Shown here: piece by piece, positions 27,158 through 35,019 of the stretch | How the letters are laid out: each line of letters starts with the position of its first letter | Position numbering within the stretch: position 1 is the stretch's first letter | Origin: Nocardioides sp. Soil797 | GTDB taxonomy: Bacteria; Actinomycetota; Actinomycetes; Propionibacteriales; Nocardioidaceae | Length of the DNA stretch: 64,000 nt | Assembly: GCA_001429555.1 (NCBI GenBank) | Contig: LMSR01000017.1 | Coordinates: 281,051-345,050 of the forward strand | Reading direction: 5' to 3' | Notes under the pieces: generated by a model | The model's database searches: none | Told to the model about the DNA's origin: nothing | The model's input: only the letters and a program-made list of their open reading frames with translations | Position numbers and translations under genes: made by a program

Positions 27158-27934
27158 ATGGCCGACACCAAGGACAAGGGCGCCGAACTGCTGCGCCTCC
27201 ACCAGGACACCAAGCTGCTCACCGTCGTGAACGTCTGGGACGTGATCAGCGCCAAGGCGGTCGCCGGCGTCGAGGGCACCGCCGCCCTCGCCACCGCGAG
27301 CCACTCGATCGCCGCCTCCCGGGGCTACGAGGACGGCGAGAACATTCCCGTCGACGAGATGATCGAGGAGTGCCGGCGGATCGTCGAGGCCACCTCCTTG
27401 CCGGTCTCGGCCGACCTCGAGGGCGGGTACGGCGACCCGGCCGGCACCATCCTCAAGGCGATCCACGTCGGCGTGGTCGGTGCCAACCTCGAGGACCAGA
27501 TGCGCCCGGTCGCCGAGGCCGCTGCCAACGTCGAGGCGATCATGAAGGTCGCCTCGGAGGCAGGAATCGACTTCGTGCTCAATGCCCGCACCGACGCGTT
27601 CGTGAAGGCCGGTGACCGCGACAAGGGCGAGGTGCTCGCCGACGCCGTCGAGCGTGGCAAGGCCTACCTCGATGCCGGAGCGCCGGTCATCTTCGTGCCC
27701 GGCGTGCTCGATGAGCAGCAGGTCTCGACCCTCGTGGATGCCTTCGGTCCGCAGAAGTTGACCCTGATCGGGCTGCCCGGCATCCCACCGCTGGCTCGTC
27801 TCGAGGAGCTGGGCGTCGCGCGCGTCTCCTACGGACCGATGTCGCAACGCGTCGCGCTGACGGCGCTGCAGGAGTTGGTCGAGGCCGTGCACGGTGGCGG
27901 GGGAGTCCCGTCCACCATGCGCCCCCTCAACTGA
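27158..27934 (+). CDS. Isocitrate lyase/PEP mutase family enzyme
   Basis: 258 residues. The TIM-barrel pattern of the PEP mutase/isocitrate lyase superfamily is visible: TVVNVWDVISAKAV near 25, SADLEGGYGD near 88 (metal-binding Asp/Glu), GANLEDQ near 109 and NARTDAF near 145. The longer isocitrate lyase signature KKCGH is absent, so this is not a glyoxylate-cycle isocitrate lyase. It belongs with small C-C or P-C bond enzymes such as 2-methylisocitrate lyase-like or oxaloacetate-hydrolase-like proteins. The substrate cannot be told. It is flanked by a terminator upstream and a separate promoter downstream, so it forms a single-gene unit. Confidence 0.87.
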   Translation: MADTKDKGAELLRLHQDTKLLTVVNVWDVISAKAVAGVEGTAALATASHSIAASRGYEDGENIPVDEMIEECRRIVEATSLPVSADLEGGYGDPAGTILKAIHVGVVGANLEDQMRPVAEAAANVEAIMKVASEAGIDFVLNARTDAFVKAGDRDKGEVLADAVERGKAYLDAGAPVIFVPGVLDEQQVSTLVDAFGPQKLTLIGLPGIPPLARLEELGVARVSYGPMSQRVALTALQELVEAVHGGGGVPSTMRPLN

Positions 27935-28007
27935 CCCTTCCCACGAAGCGTCACGATGGCGAGCCCACTCACCCGGGCCCAGTGAAGGTGATGGATGCAT
28001 TTCGTCA

Positions 28008-28030
28008 ATATGAAGGTATAGTCTTCATAT
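28008..28030 (+). promoter_or_regulatory. Palindromic operator over the promoter and start codon of the SatD gene
   Basis: ATATGAAG (28008-28015) and CTTCATAT (28023-28030) form a perfect 8-bp dyad around GTATAGT. The TATAGT hexamer at 28017-28022 ends 6 nt before the ATG at 28029, so it can serve as the -10 of a leaderless message. A protein bound here would cover the -10, the start site and the start codon. Confidence 0.7.
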
Positions 28031-28679
28031 GTCTGAAATGAAGCGGACTGCCACCGTGACCGTGATCGGAGACGTGGTCGGCTCGCGCATTCCTGAGGAT
28101 CGAACGGTCGTCCACGCGCGCCTCGAGGCCGCGCTGGCGGCCGTCAACACCGAGCTCTCGCCACGTACGCCGCTGTGGATCACGGCCGGCGACGAGTACC
28201 AGGCCACCTTCGACCGGCTGGGTGACGCACTTGCTGCCACGTTGCGGCTCCGCCTGGCGCTGCTCCCGGACCTCGACGTCCGTCACGGCCTCGGCTGGGG
28301 TGGGGTCACGGTGCTCTCCGAGGCTCCCCGGGTCGAGGACGGGCCGGGGTGGTGGGCGGCTCGCAAGGGGATCAACCGGGTGTCGACCGACGCCGATCGC
28401 GCCTCGTTGAGTCGGGTGCGCACCGCCTTCGAGGCGGCAGAAGGCGACGAGAGGTCCGACACCGCAGCCGTCAACGCGGCCCTGCTCGGGCGCGACGGGT
28501 TGGTGGGCGCGATGTCGCCCCGGTCGCTGTCGGTGCTTCGTGGTCTGCTGGCAGGACGGACCCAGCGAGAGGTCGCCGAAGATGAGGGGATCTCCGCGTC
28601 GGCAGTCTCTCAACGGGTACGCAACGATGGCGTCGCGCTGGTGATCGCCATCGACGAGCAACTGAGGGGAATCGAGTGA
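28029..28679 (+). CDS. SatD-family protein with C-terminal helix-turn-helix
   Basis: 216 residues. It starts with VTVIGDVVGSRIPEDRTVVHARLEAAL, the N-terminal signature of the SatD family (named for the acid-tolerance gene of streptococci; biochemical role unknown). The middle has TAGDEYQATFDR and DVRHGLGWGGV, resembling nucleotide-binding folds. The C-terminal 50 residues hold a sigma-region-4-like helix-turn-helix (LAGRTQREVAEDEGISASAVSQRV), so the protein probably binds DNA. It is translated with the next membrane gene (GTGA overlap). The palindrome over its own promoter is a likely binding site, giving autoregulation; that is inference. Confidence 0.85.
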   Translation: MSEMKRTATVTVIGDVVGSRIPEDRTVVHARLEAALAAVNTELSPRTPLWITAGDEYQATFDRLGDALAATLRLRLALLPDLDVRHGLGWGGVTVLSEAPRVEDGPGWWAARKGINRVSTDADRASLSRVRTAFEAAEGDERSDTAAVNAALLGRDGLVGAMSPRSLSVLRGLLAGRTQREVAEDEGISASAVSQRVRNDGVALVIAIDEQLRGIE

Positions 28680-29410
28680 GCTGGCTGGGTCTGCTGTTGG
28701 TGGGAGTGGCCCTCACCGACCTGTTCTTCTCGATCCGCCCGCGGCCATGGCTACCGCAGTGCCTCGGCTCCGCGGTGGTGATCCTGCTCGGCCTGGTGGC
28801 CGGTCTGACGTCGGGACGCGACCTGCTCGCACTCCTGGTCATCGTCGGCGTCGTGCTGGCCTGGGGCCGCACGGTCACCTACGGTTTCGGTCGCGATCGG
28901 CCGGGGGTCCCGTTGGTCGTGCTCGGTGTGGCACTGGTCGCGGTGGTGCTGCTCTCCGGTCTGGCCGGTGAAGCCGATGGTCCCCTGCAGGCATGGCTCG
29001 ACGATGTCGACCTGCCGCTGCTGGCCGGCATGGACGGCGACCGTGCTCTCCTGCTCCTGGGCGCGCTCGGCGTTCAGCTGAGCACGGGCAACGTGCTTGT
29101 CCGGCTGGTCCTGGCGGTGACCGGCACCCTCAACCCCGCGAAGCACGGGACAGACGCCGACCCCGAGGTCCAGCTCAAGGGTGGACGGCTGTTGGGGCCG
29201 ATGGAGCGCGTGTTCATCCTGGCGCTGGGCCTGGCCGGTCAGATCACCGCCGCCAGCATCGTGGTGGCCGCCAAGGGGTTGCTGCGCTTCCCGGAGCTCT
29301 CCTCACGCAGGGACCAGACGCGCATCCACCAGCTGACCGAATACTTCCTGGTCGGCAGCTTCGCGAGTTGGCTCGTCGCGCTTGCCGGGTTGGTGCTTCT
29401 CGCCCGCTGA
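28676..29410 (+). CDS. Membrane protein partnered with SatD
   Basis: 244 residues, GTG start inside the SatD stop. About six hydrophobic helices fill the chain. A cytosolic loop (LNPAKHGTDADPEVQLKGG) is followed by RLLGPMERVFILALGLAGQ, typical of the membrane proteins encoded beside SatD (DUF3307-like). The ATG/GTG overlap and the single upstream promoter make it a two-gene unit. The pair probably acts together at the membrane; no activity is known to me. A 95-bp gap separates its end from the convergent pentapeptide gene, and I see no hairpin there. Confidence 0.8.
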   Translation: MSWLGLLLVGVALTDLFFSIRPRPWLPQCLGSAVVILLGLVAGLTSGRDLLALLVIVGVVLAWGRTVTYGFGRDRPGVPLVVLGVALVAVVLLSGLAGEADGPLQAWLDDVDLPLLAGMDGDRALLLLGALGVQLSTGNVLVRLVLAVTGTLNPAKHGTDADPEVQLKGGRLLGPMERVFILALGLAGQITAASIVVAAKGLLRFPELSSRRDQTRIHQLTEYFLVGSFASWLVALAGLVLLAR

Positions 29411-29505
29411 CCGGCGCGGATCGGACGGTCTCGCTGGGATGATTGGGGCAACTCGATGTCACGGAGCGACGCCGAGTTTCCCCAGTCCGACGTGCTCGGT
29501 GGCGA

Positions 29506-30378
29506 TCATGCCCAGTGGGACGGGCGGGTCAGACCCGGGCCGACGTCTGTCGAGGCGTCTCCGTGCGCGGCGTTGACCTGCATCTGGGTGAGGAACAGGG
29601 CGTTGGTGAGATCGGCCCCTCGAACGTCGCAGGCACGCAGGTCCGCGCCCAGCAGATCGGCCCAACGCAGGTCCGAGCCCGCGAGACTGGCCCCGATCAG
29701 CAGCGAACCACGCAGGTCCGCCGAACGCAGGTCGAGCCTCGACAGGTCGCGGCCGGCGAGATCGCTGGCGCCAACCCGCTCGAGGTCGACCCCTCTCGGC
29801 GTGGCCGAGCGGATCGTTGCACTGGCCTCGCGCAGCAGCGGTGCCACCTCCAACCGGTGGGCATCCACGTCGACGCCGAGTACGTCGTACGCCGTCCCCT
29901 CGGCAAGCGCCTGCGTCTCGTCACGCAGTGAGCCGAGTCGGTCGCGGAGCTCGGAGGAGTCAGTGCCGGTGTCGGTCCCGTCGATCGAGGACAGCTGGTC
30001 GAGTGCGGAAGTGAGGTAGAAGAGCATCTCGTGCAGGCGACGCACGCTAGCGAACACCTCGAACATCTCCGAGGCGCGCTCGGAATCCGCACCACCCGGA
30101 GCCGCGACCGCAGGAGCGCACCAGTCCTTGCCGGCGTACATCTTCTGGGAGACCGCCTGCCCGGCACCGAAGCAGTCGAAGACGGTGCAGCCCGGCATGC
30201 CCAGGTCGCGCAGCGACGAGTGCACGCCGCAGCCGAAGTCTTCACGCAGGTTGTGGCACGGTTCGCCGCCCGCCTTGCTGAAGGCGAAGTCGGCGGAGCG
30301 GGTGAACGGCAACGCGACGCAGCAGAGGCCGAAGCAGCTGCCGCAGTCCGCCACGAGGTCGAGTCCGGGTGCGCCCAT
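29506..30378 (-). CDS. Pentapeptide-repeat protein with Cys-rich N-terminal domain
   Basis: 290 residues from the ATG at 30378; TTGAAT ends 6 nt before it, so it may be leaderless. The N-terminal 95 residues hold nine Cys (CGSCFGLCC, EPCHN, GCGVHS, PGCTVFDCFG, WCAP), a spacing that suggests bound metal, as in YkgJ-like proteins. A helical middle (about 100-190) follows, then about ten pentapeptide repeats (LDLRSADLRGSLLIGASLAG onward, about 205-265), which form a right-handed beta-helix. No signal peptide is seen. Pentapeptide proteins include DNA mimics that protect gyrase, but the Cys-rich head is not part of those. Function unknown. Confidence 0.85.
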   Translation of the reverse strand: MGAPGLDLVADCGSCFGLCCVALPFTRSADFAFSKAGGEPCHNLREDFGCGVHSSLRDLGMPGCTVFDCFGAGQAVSQKMYAGKDWCAPAVAAPGGADSERASEMFEVFASVRRLHEMLFYLTSALDQLSSIDGTDTGTDSSELRDRLGSLRDETQALAEGTAYDVLGVDVDAHRLEVAPLLREASATIRSATPRGVDLERVGASDLAGRDLSRLDLRSADLRGSLLIGASLAGSDLRWADLLGADLRACDVRGADLTNALFLTQMQVNAAHGDASTDVGPGLTRPSHWA

Positions 30379-30421
30379 GCGCCCATTCAACGCCGAAGCC
30401 TGCCAAGGTGAGGCATCGTGA

Positions 30422-30456
30422 CAACCATTTCGGTGACCCAGGGGCTCTCAGGGGTG
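30422..30456 (+). promoter_or_regulatory. Candidate ECF promoter upstream of SigE-family sigma gene 2
   Basis: CAACC-A-TTTCG begins at 30422 and GGGGTG lies at 30451-30456, 29 nt downstream. This is the same pair of blocks seen before the sigma gene at 10994, with nearly the same spacing. Confidence 0.5.
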
Positions 30457-30483
30457 TGAATCAGAACGAGATCGGGGGCCCAG

Positions 30484-30966
30484 ATGTCGAATGCTGAAGC
30501 AGCTTTCGACGACTTCGTGTCGGCGCGCGGCCCGGCCCTGTGGCGAACAGCGTGGATGCTGACCGGCGATCGTCATCGCGCCGAGGACCTGGTGCAGACG
30601 GCACTGGCCAAGGCCTGGCCGAAATTCGACCAGGTGGAGAGCTTCGAGGCCTACGTGCGTCGCGTCATGGTGAACACCTACACGTCGTGGTGGCGCCGCA
30701 AGTGGAACGGCGAGCTTCCGCATGCCGAGACCGGCGGCGACGTCGTCCACAGCGATGCGCCTGTCGACGTCGATCTGATGGCCGCGCTCGCCGAGCTGCC
30801 CAAGGGGCAACGCAGCGTCGTGGTGCTGCGCTACTTCGAGGGACTCTCCGAACGTGAGATCGCCGAGCAGCTGTCGGTCAGCGTCGGGACGGTCAAGAGC
30901 CAGGCCTCACGTGCCTTGAAGACCCTGAAGAACTCTCCCTTGCTGCAGATCCAGGAGGTGCCATGA
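30484..30966 (+). CDS. SigE-family ECF RNA polymerase sigma factor
   Basis: 160 residues. Region 2 is AWMLTGDRHRAEDLVQTAL with EAYVRRVMVNTYTSWWRRK; region 4 is LPKGQRSVVVLRYFEGLS with EIAEQLSVSVGTVKSQASRAL. It has the same layout as the sigma factor at 10994 but without the repeated AGHP linker. The last codons overlap the ATG of the next gene, which encodes a single-helix membrane protein of anti-sigma type. The motif shared upstream by both sigma genes points to a common promoter type, so the two may cross-read each other's promoters. Confidence 0.94.
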   Translation: MSNAEAAFDDFVSARGPALWRTAWMLTGDRHRAEDLVQTALAKAWPKFDQVESFEAYVRRVMVNTYTSWWRRKWNGELPHAETGGDVVHSDAPVDVDLMAALAELPKGQRSVVVLRYFEGLSEREIAEQLSVSVGTVKSQASRALKTLKNSPLLQIQEVP

Positions 30967-31775
30967 ACGACATCGAGAACGAACTCGCCCGCCGCTTGAA
31001 CGACTCCGTGCCGGACGCTCCGGAGACGACCAACTGGGGCACCGTGGTGCGCACTCGAGCGGCGCGAGCCAAGCGTACGAAGATGGCCGGGGTCGCCGTG
31101 ATCGCCTGCCTGGCGGTTGCCGGCGCGGTCACCATCCCTGGTCTGGTGGGTTCCTCCGACAACTCGAGCCCTGCTCCCGCCGGGCCTCCGACCGCCAGCA
31201 ACAGTGCGAGCCCCTCCGAGTCGAAGTCCCTGAAGGACAAGCCCCCGGCGCCTCCGGAGCAGGGGGAGGTCAAGACGTCGGAAGGCAACATCATCGGCAT
31301 CTGGGAGGACGGCGAGATGCTGGGCACGCCCCTGCAGATCGCGATGGTCGACGGGCACGAGGAGATCCTGTACGCCGCGAAGCGGGTGTTCGAGGACTCA
31401 CCCGGAGGCAAGCCGATGACATACGTCGCGATTGGTTTGCGGGACGGCGATCGGGTCCTGCAGACGGTGAGTGCGCTGGCCCCCATGAATGTGGAGGAGG
31501 CCGATGGCATCGGTCTCTACGGCGGCGAGCGTCGCCCCGACGGCACCTATCGACTGATCGGCTCCGTGCCGGGCTCGGGGGACCCTTCGATCACCGATGG
31601 TTCGGAACCGGCGCACGAGATGGTCACGTCGAGCACCGAGATCCTGCCCGGGTTCACCGTGTTCATGGACACCGGCGCGTGGCGCAGTGGCTGGGACGCG
31701 ACCAAGCTGGCGCCGCTCACGGTGATCACGTCCGACGCTGAGGTGAAGGTGCGCGAACGGAGCTGGACCGGCTGA
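30963..31775 (+). CDS. Membrane-anchored anti-sigma-like protein
   Basis: 270 residues; its ATG overlaps the sigma stop. The cytoplasmic N-terminus (ENELARRLNDSVPDAPE, then RAARAKRTK) leads into one helix (about 40-62) and a Ser/Pro-rich linker. An extracytoplasmic domain follows (GIWEDGEMLGTPLQIAMVDGHE to TSDAEVKVRERSW) that I cannot assign. The layout parallels the partner of sigma factor 1, but the outer domain is unrelated and shorter. No Cys/His zinc motif is present. Likely the membrane inhibitor or signal sensor for the preceding sigma factor, inferred from overlap and topology. Confidence 0.78.
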   Translation: MNDIENELARRLNDSVPDAPETTNWGTVVRTRAARAKRTKMAGVAVIACLAVAGAVTIPGLVGSSDNSSPAPAGPPTASNSASPSESKSLKDKPPAPPEQGEVKTSEGNIIGIWEDGEMLGTPLQIAMVDGHEEILYAAKRVFEDSPGGKPMTYVAIGLRDGDRVLQTVSALAPMNVEEADGIGLYGGERRPDGTYRLIGSVPGSGDPSITDGSEPAHEMVTSSTEILPGFTVFMDTGAWRSGWDATKLAPLTVITSDAEVKVRERSWTG

Positions 31776-31793
31776 ACCTCACCGGCGGATGGG

Positions 31794-32642
31794 TCACCTC
31801 CCGAGCAGGACCGTGCGGCCTTCGACGATGCGGAGGTCCACGGCGGGACCCGGCCTGGTGACGGTGCCGGCGACGGACATCCACGAGCTGCCGTTCACCC
31901 GGTAGCGAGCGGTGTAGCTGACATCGACGCTGGGGTGGACGGTGACGTCGGCATCGACGTACTGATGGGAGATGTAGGAATCCATCGGCAGGCCGGATTC
32001 GTATTCAATGCCCGGGGTGCTGGTGGTCTGGGTGCTGTCGTCGCCGTGGTGCCAGACGTAGGACGCCGGCGAGATCTCGAGGTCGACCCGCTTGCCCAGG
32101 AGACGGATGCTCCGGTTGATGGTGTCGGCCTCGGTGTGGAACAGCGTGTCGAAGTTGACCAGCGTCTTTCCGCCGGGAGGTTGGATGATCATCTTCGGTT
32201 TGGGCAGGGTGATGCGTTTCAACGCGCGGAGCACGATGCGTTGGGTGATCGCGGGCGTGGCCACATTGCCGTCGAGGCAATGGAAACCGCGGTCCTCTTC
32301 GACGCCCCCAGGTGGCGTGTAGAACTGGCGCATCATGGTGCCGTCGTCACCGCACCCGTCGATCGCGGAGCAGACGCCACCTGTCTGCTCGCTTCCGCAA
32401 ATGGGCTCGTAACGGTACGTGCCGCGACAGCCCGATGACGATGTGGTCGTTGTTCCTGATTCGCTTTCTGACTGAGCGCGGAGGCCGTTCGTCGCGAAGG
32501 TCACTTTTGGTTGTGGTGCGGATTCAGTACTCGTGGTCCGGGAGCCGCATCCAGAGGCCGACTGAGACGAAAGAGCATGACTGATGGGTGTCGGCGTGCT
32601 CCAGAGCATCGTGAGAAGCAGTAGGAGGGCGAACTGCTTCAC
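31794..32642 (-). CDS. Secreted protein of unknown function, paired with DUF6318 lipoprotein
   Basis: 282 residues with a GTG start overlapping the preceding gene's stop (GTGA). A signal peptide (FALLLLLTMLWS to SHA) is followed by a Ser/Thr-rich stretch. Next is a Cys-containing region with YRYEPICG, GVCSAIDGCGDDG and a conserved RGFHC, and a C-terminal half with repeated short beta strands (KMIIQPPGGKTLVNFDTLF, ASYVWHHGDD, SYTARYRVNGS). I do not recognise a named domain. Base composition is somewhat lower in GC in the first third. The tight coupling with the DUF6318 lipoprotein suggests that they act together at the cell surface. Confidence 0.75.
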   Translation of the reverse strand: MKQFALLLLLTMLWSTPTPISHALSSQSASGCGSRTTSTESAPQPKVTFATNGLRAQSESESGTTTTSSSGCRGTYRYEPICGSEQTGGVCSAIDGCGDDGTMMRQFYTPPGGVEEDRGFHCLDGNVATPAITQRIVLRALKRITLPKPKMIIQPPGGKTLVNFDTLFHTEADTINRSIRLLGKRVDLEISPASYVWHHGDDSTQTTSTPGIEYESGLPMDSYISHQYVDADVTVHPSVDVSYTARYRVNGSSWMSVAGTVTRPGPAVDLRIVEGRTVLLGR

Positions 32643-33250
32643 GAGGTGGCCTCGATCTGCCAGAAGTCGACCTTGAGCGCTCCATCACTGTCTGTGCTCA
32701 ATGCGAAGAGCACCGGGTCAACTGCCGGAGGGACATGGTTGACCTTCCCTCGGGATGAGGCGCGTGATTGTTGCTTGGAACTATGTAGCTGGATGTCGAC
32801 ACGGAAACCTGCAGTCTCGCCGCTGCCGATGGGCGTGACCTTGAGGCTGCGGATGGTGTGGTGTCCGCCGTGGATGAAGCCACCGGCCTTGTGGATGCCG
32901 TGGATCCCGCTCACGACGTTGTTGCATGAGCCGCAACCTGGCCGCGAAAGAGTTCTGAGCTTCTTCACGTCGCCTGTCTTCTGCGCGTAGTCCGCGACCT
33001 CGAAGTAGTAACGCACCAAGAGCTCGGCGCCCTTCTTGGTCGGCTCACCCATCCCCGCAGGCTCGGGTGGCTCAGTGGGCCCGGGGCTGGGCGTCTCCGA
33101 GGTCGACGTCTCGGAGGGCGAGCCCGACGCAGAGGGCGACTCCGAAGCCTCGGGGTCGGCATCGGAGTCGTCGGTGCATCCCGACAGTGCGGTGATCAGG
33201 GCGATCGCACCAAGAGCAGCAACCGAGCGCCGCACGAATGAACCAGCCAT
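32639..33250 (-). CDS. DUF6318-type lipoprotein
   Basis: 203 residues from the ATG at 33250. The N-terminus is a lipoprotein signal with lipobox LSGC (Cys near 24). A Ser/Glu/Pro-rich linker follows, then the domain LLVRYYFEVADYAQKTGD with LSRPGCGSC and a C-terminal VDFWQIEATS, which I associate with DUF6318, an actinobacterial surface domain of unknown activity. The RYYF...GDV...L...GC pattern recalls domains that bind cell-wall or penicillin-binding components, but this is not established. Its stop overlaps the GTG of the secreted protein downstream. Confidence 0.82.
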   Translation of the reverse strand: MAGSFVRRSVAALGAIALITALSGCTDDSDADPEASESPSASGSPSETSTSETPSPGPTEPPEPAGMGEPTKKGAELLVRYYFEVADYAQKTGDVKKLRTLSRPGCGSCNNVVSGIHGIHKAGGFIHGGHHTIRSLKVTPIGSGETAGFRVDIQLHSSKQQSRASSRGKVNHVPPAVDPVLFALSTDSDGALKVDFWQIEATS

Positions 33251-33395
33251 CTGGAGTCCTTCCCGAGATTCCACTGGCAGCCTAGAGATTGCCTGGCCGG
33301 ACGGGAACCCCGTCGTACGAGCCTGTGGACAACCGCCGAAAAACCCCAGGAGAGACCACGGAAGAGGCCGTCGGCCAGCAGCAGCGGGCGAGGAG

Positions 33396-34421
33396 CTACC
33401 AGGTCGTCGCGGCCGAGGCCGGGGCCCCGGTCAACACGCGCATCGCCATCACGGTCGTGTCGGGAACGTTCAGGTGCCCCAGCACGCGCGTCACCCGGTC
33501 CACCTCGAGGGGCAGCAGACCCGGCGTTCCGGGCACGTCAGGCGTCAGCCCGAGATCGAGGTCGTCGCGACCACCCATCAGTCGGAGGTTGAATTCGAAG
33601 CGTTCGCGCGCACCCGACGCAGTCAGCCGCTTCAGCAGCGTCGCGCCGAGTCGGCGTACGCCGTGTTCCTCGGCCCACGAGTCGAGCGCGGCCACCATCG
33701 TCTCCCCGCCGCAGTGGTCGATGTCGGCCCACACCGCGGCCATCGACCCCATCTGCTCGAGCAGGATCGGCGCGGTCTTCTCCCCGATGCCGGGTACGCC
33801 GGGGAGGTTGTCGCTGGCGTCCCCGCGCAGGGCCGCGAAGTCGAGGTAGCTGGCAGCCTCGACCCCGTAGAGCGCCTTCAGGCGCACCGGGTTCAGCAGC
33901 GGCGAGTTGGCCATGCCTCCGTTGATCAGCCGCAGCACCTGGGTGTGGTCGCTGATGTGGGCGAAGGAGTCGCGGTCGGAGGTGATGATGACGCAGTTCC
34001 AGTCGTTCTGCCGCGCCCAGGTCGCCGCCGATGCGTTCACGTCGTCGGCCTCGAGCCCCGGCGGCGTGAGGGTGGCCATGCCCAGTGCGTCGAGCAGCGC
34101 ACCGGCCCGCTCGAGCTGGTCGACCAGAGCCGCATCCTTTGGTGCGCGGCCGGCCTTGTAGCCGGGGTAGATCGACTCGCGCCAGGACTCCGCGCGGTCG
34201 TCTATGCCGAAGATCACCGCGTCGGGCGCGAACATCTCGATCGCCTCGATGATCTGGCGCAGCATCCCGTGCAGCGCCCAGGCCGGCCGGCCACCCCGGT
34301 CGAGCAGACCGGACTCGACGCGCGCATGGTGGTTGCGATGCAGCAGCGACGGGGCGTCGACGGCGAGCAGCAGCTTGCGCTCGCGGTTCATGGAGGGAGG
34401 TGGCATGGGCTTGCCCGCCAT
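33396..34421 (-). CDS. 5'-3' exonuclease (FEN/PolA-N-like)
   Basis: 341 residues, or about 331 if it starts at the ATG at 34391. It is a stand-alone version of the DNA polymerase I N-terminal exonuclease. Metal-binding acidic residues sit in LLAVDAPSLLHR, FGIDDRAESWR, PPGLEADDV and ITSDRDSFAH. The helix-hairpin-helix GVPGIGEKTAPILL lies near 220, and DASDNLPG just before it is the family hallmark. The enzyme removes RNA primers or flaps during replication and repair. It lies 51 bp downstream of the MarR gene on the same strand and 146 bp from the DUF6318 gene; neither neighbour is functionally related. Confidence 0.93.
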   Translation of the reverse strand: MAGKPMPPPSMNRERKLLLAVDAPSLLHRNHHARVESGLLDRGGRPAWALHGMLRQIIEAIEMFAPDAVIFGIDDRAESWRESIYPGYKAGRAPKDAALVDQLERAGALLDALGMATLTPPGLEADDVNASAATWARQNDWNCVIITSDRDSFAHISDHTQVLRLINGGMANSPLLNPVRLKALYGVEAASYLDFAALRGDASDNLPGVPGIGEKTAPILLEQMGSMAAVWADIDHCGGETMVAALDSWAEEHGVRRLGATLLKRLTASGARERFEFNLRLMGGRDDLDLGLTPDVPGTPGLLPLEVDRVTRVLGHLNVPDTTVMAMRVLTGAPASAATTW

Positions 34422-34472
34422 CCTACGTACGCCGGCCTGCCGGCTGGACGAGGTGACGTCCCGTGCGATCGA

Positions 34473-34937
34473 TCAGGGCCGGGGCCAGGGCCGGCCGTCG
34501 CGCTTCTCGATGTCTTCGTTGAAGCGGGCCAACATGGTGGCCAGCGCAGCCACGTCCTTGGCGCTCCAGTCCTCGAGGACATACTGCAGTCCGCTGACGT
34601 TCGAGTTGCGCTCGGCGCTGAGCTTCTTCAACCCTGCCTCGGTGATGAGGAACTTGCGGGCCAGTCCGCCGTCAGGGTCGGGGATCCGTTCGACCAGCCC
34701 CGAGCGCATCATGGCTGCGGTCTGTCGGTTCAACGTGGAGGCATCGAGTCCGAACGCCTCACTGAGCTGGCCGATCGACATCGGGCCCTGCACCTGGAGC
34801 CGACTGAGCAGCGTGTAGGCGCTCCGGTCGAGGTTGGACTCGCCGTCGGCGGCCCGGCGGACGGGGGAGAGGTGGCGCCCGAGCAACATGGTCTCGAACT
34901 CGATGTCACGGAACCGGTCGGCCACGACCTCACTCAC
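34473..34937 (-). CDS. MarR-family transcriptional regulator
   Basis: About 154 residues from a GTG at 34937; GTG codons at 34949 and 34925 are alternatives and no start is clearly best. The winged helix is visible as RSAYTLLSRLQVQGPMSIGQL, AFGLDASTLNRQTAAMMRSG and IPDPDGGLARKF. The gene is divergent from an MFS drug exporter, and dyads lie between the two. The usual arrangement is a repressor that releases both promoters when it binds the exported compound. A TACACT hexamer on the minus strand (34971-34966) is a likely -10, placed inside one of the dyads. Confidence 0.87.
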   Translation of the reverse strand: MSEVVADRFRDIEFETMLLGRHLSPVRRAADGESNLDRSAYTLLSRLQVQGPMSIGQLSEAFGLDASTLNRQTAAMMRSGLVERIPDPDGGLARKFLITEAGLKKLSAERNSNVSGLQYVLEDWSAKDVAALATMLARFNEDIEKRDGRPWPRP

Positions 34938-34966
34938 TCTCTCCTGCACCAGCACTGCTGACGAAA

Positions 34967-35017
34967 GTGTAGCGTACACAACATGTGCATTGAGCACAGA
35001 GTGTGTATAGTGCACAT
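34967..35017. promoter_or_regulatory. Divergent MarR/MFS promoter with three overlapping dyads
   Basis: GTGTA-gcg-TACAC (34967-34979) and TGTGC-attga-GCACA (34984-34998) are perfect short dyads, and ATGTGCA (34983-34989) pairs with TGCACAT (35011-35017). TATAGT at 35006-35011 ends 8 nt before the exporter's GTG, so that message may be leaderless. The regulator's -10 lies in the first dyad. Confidence 0.6.
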
Positions 35018-35019
35018 TT

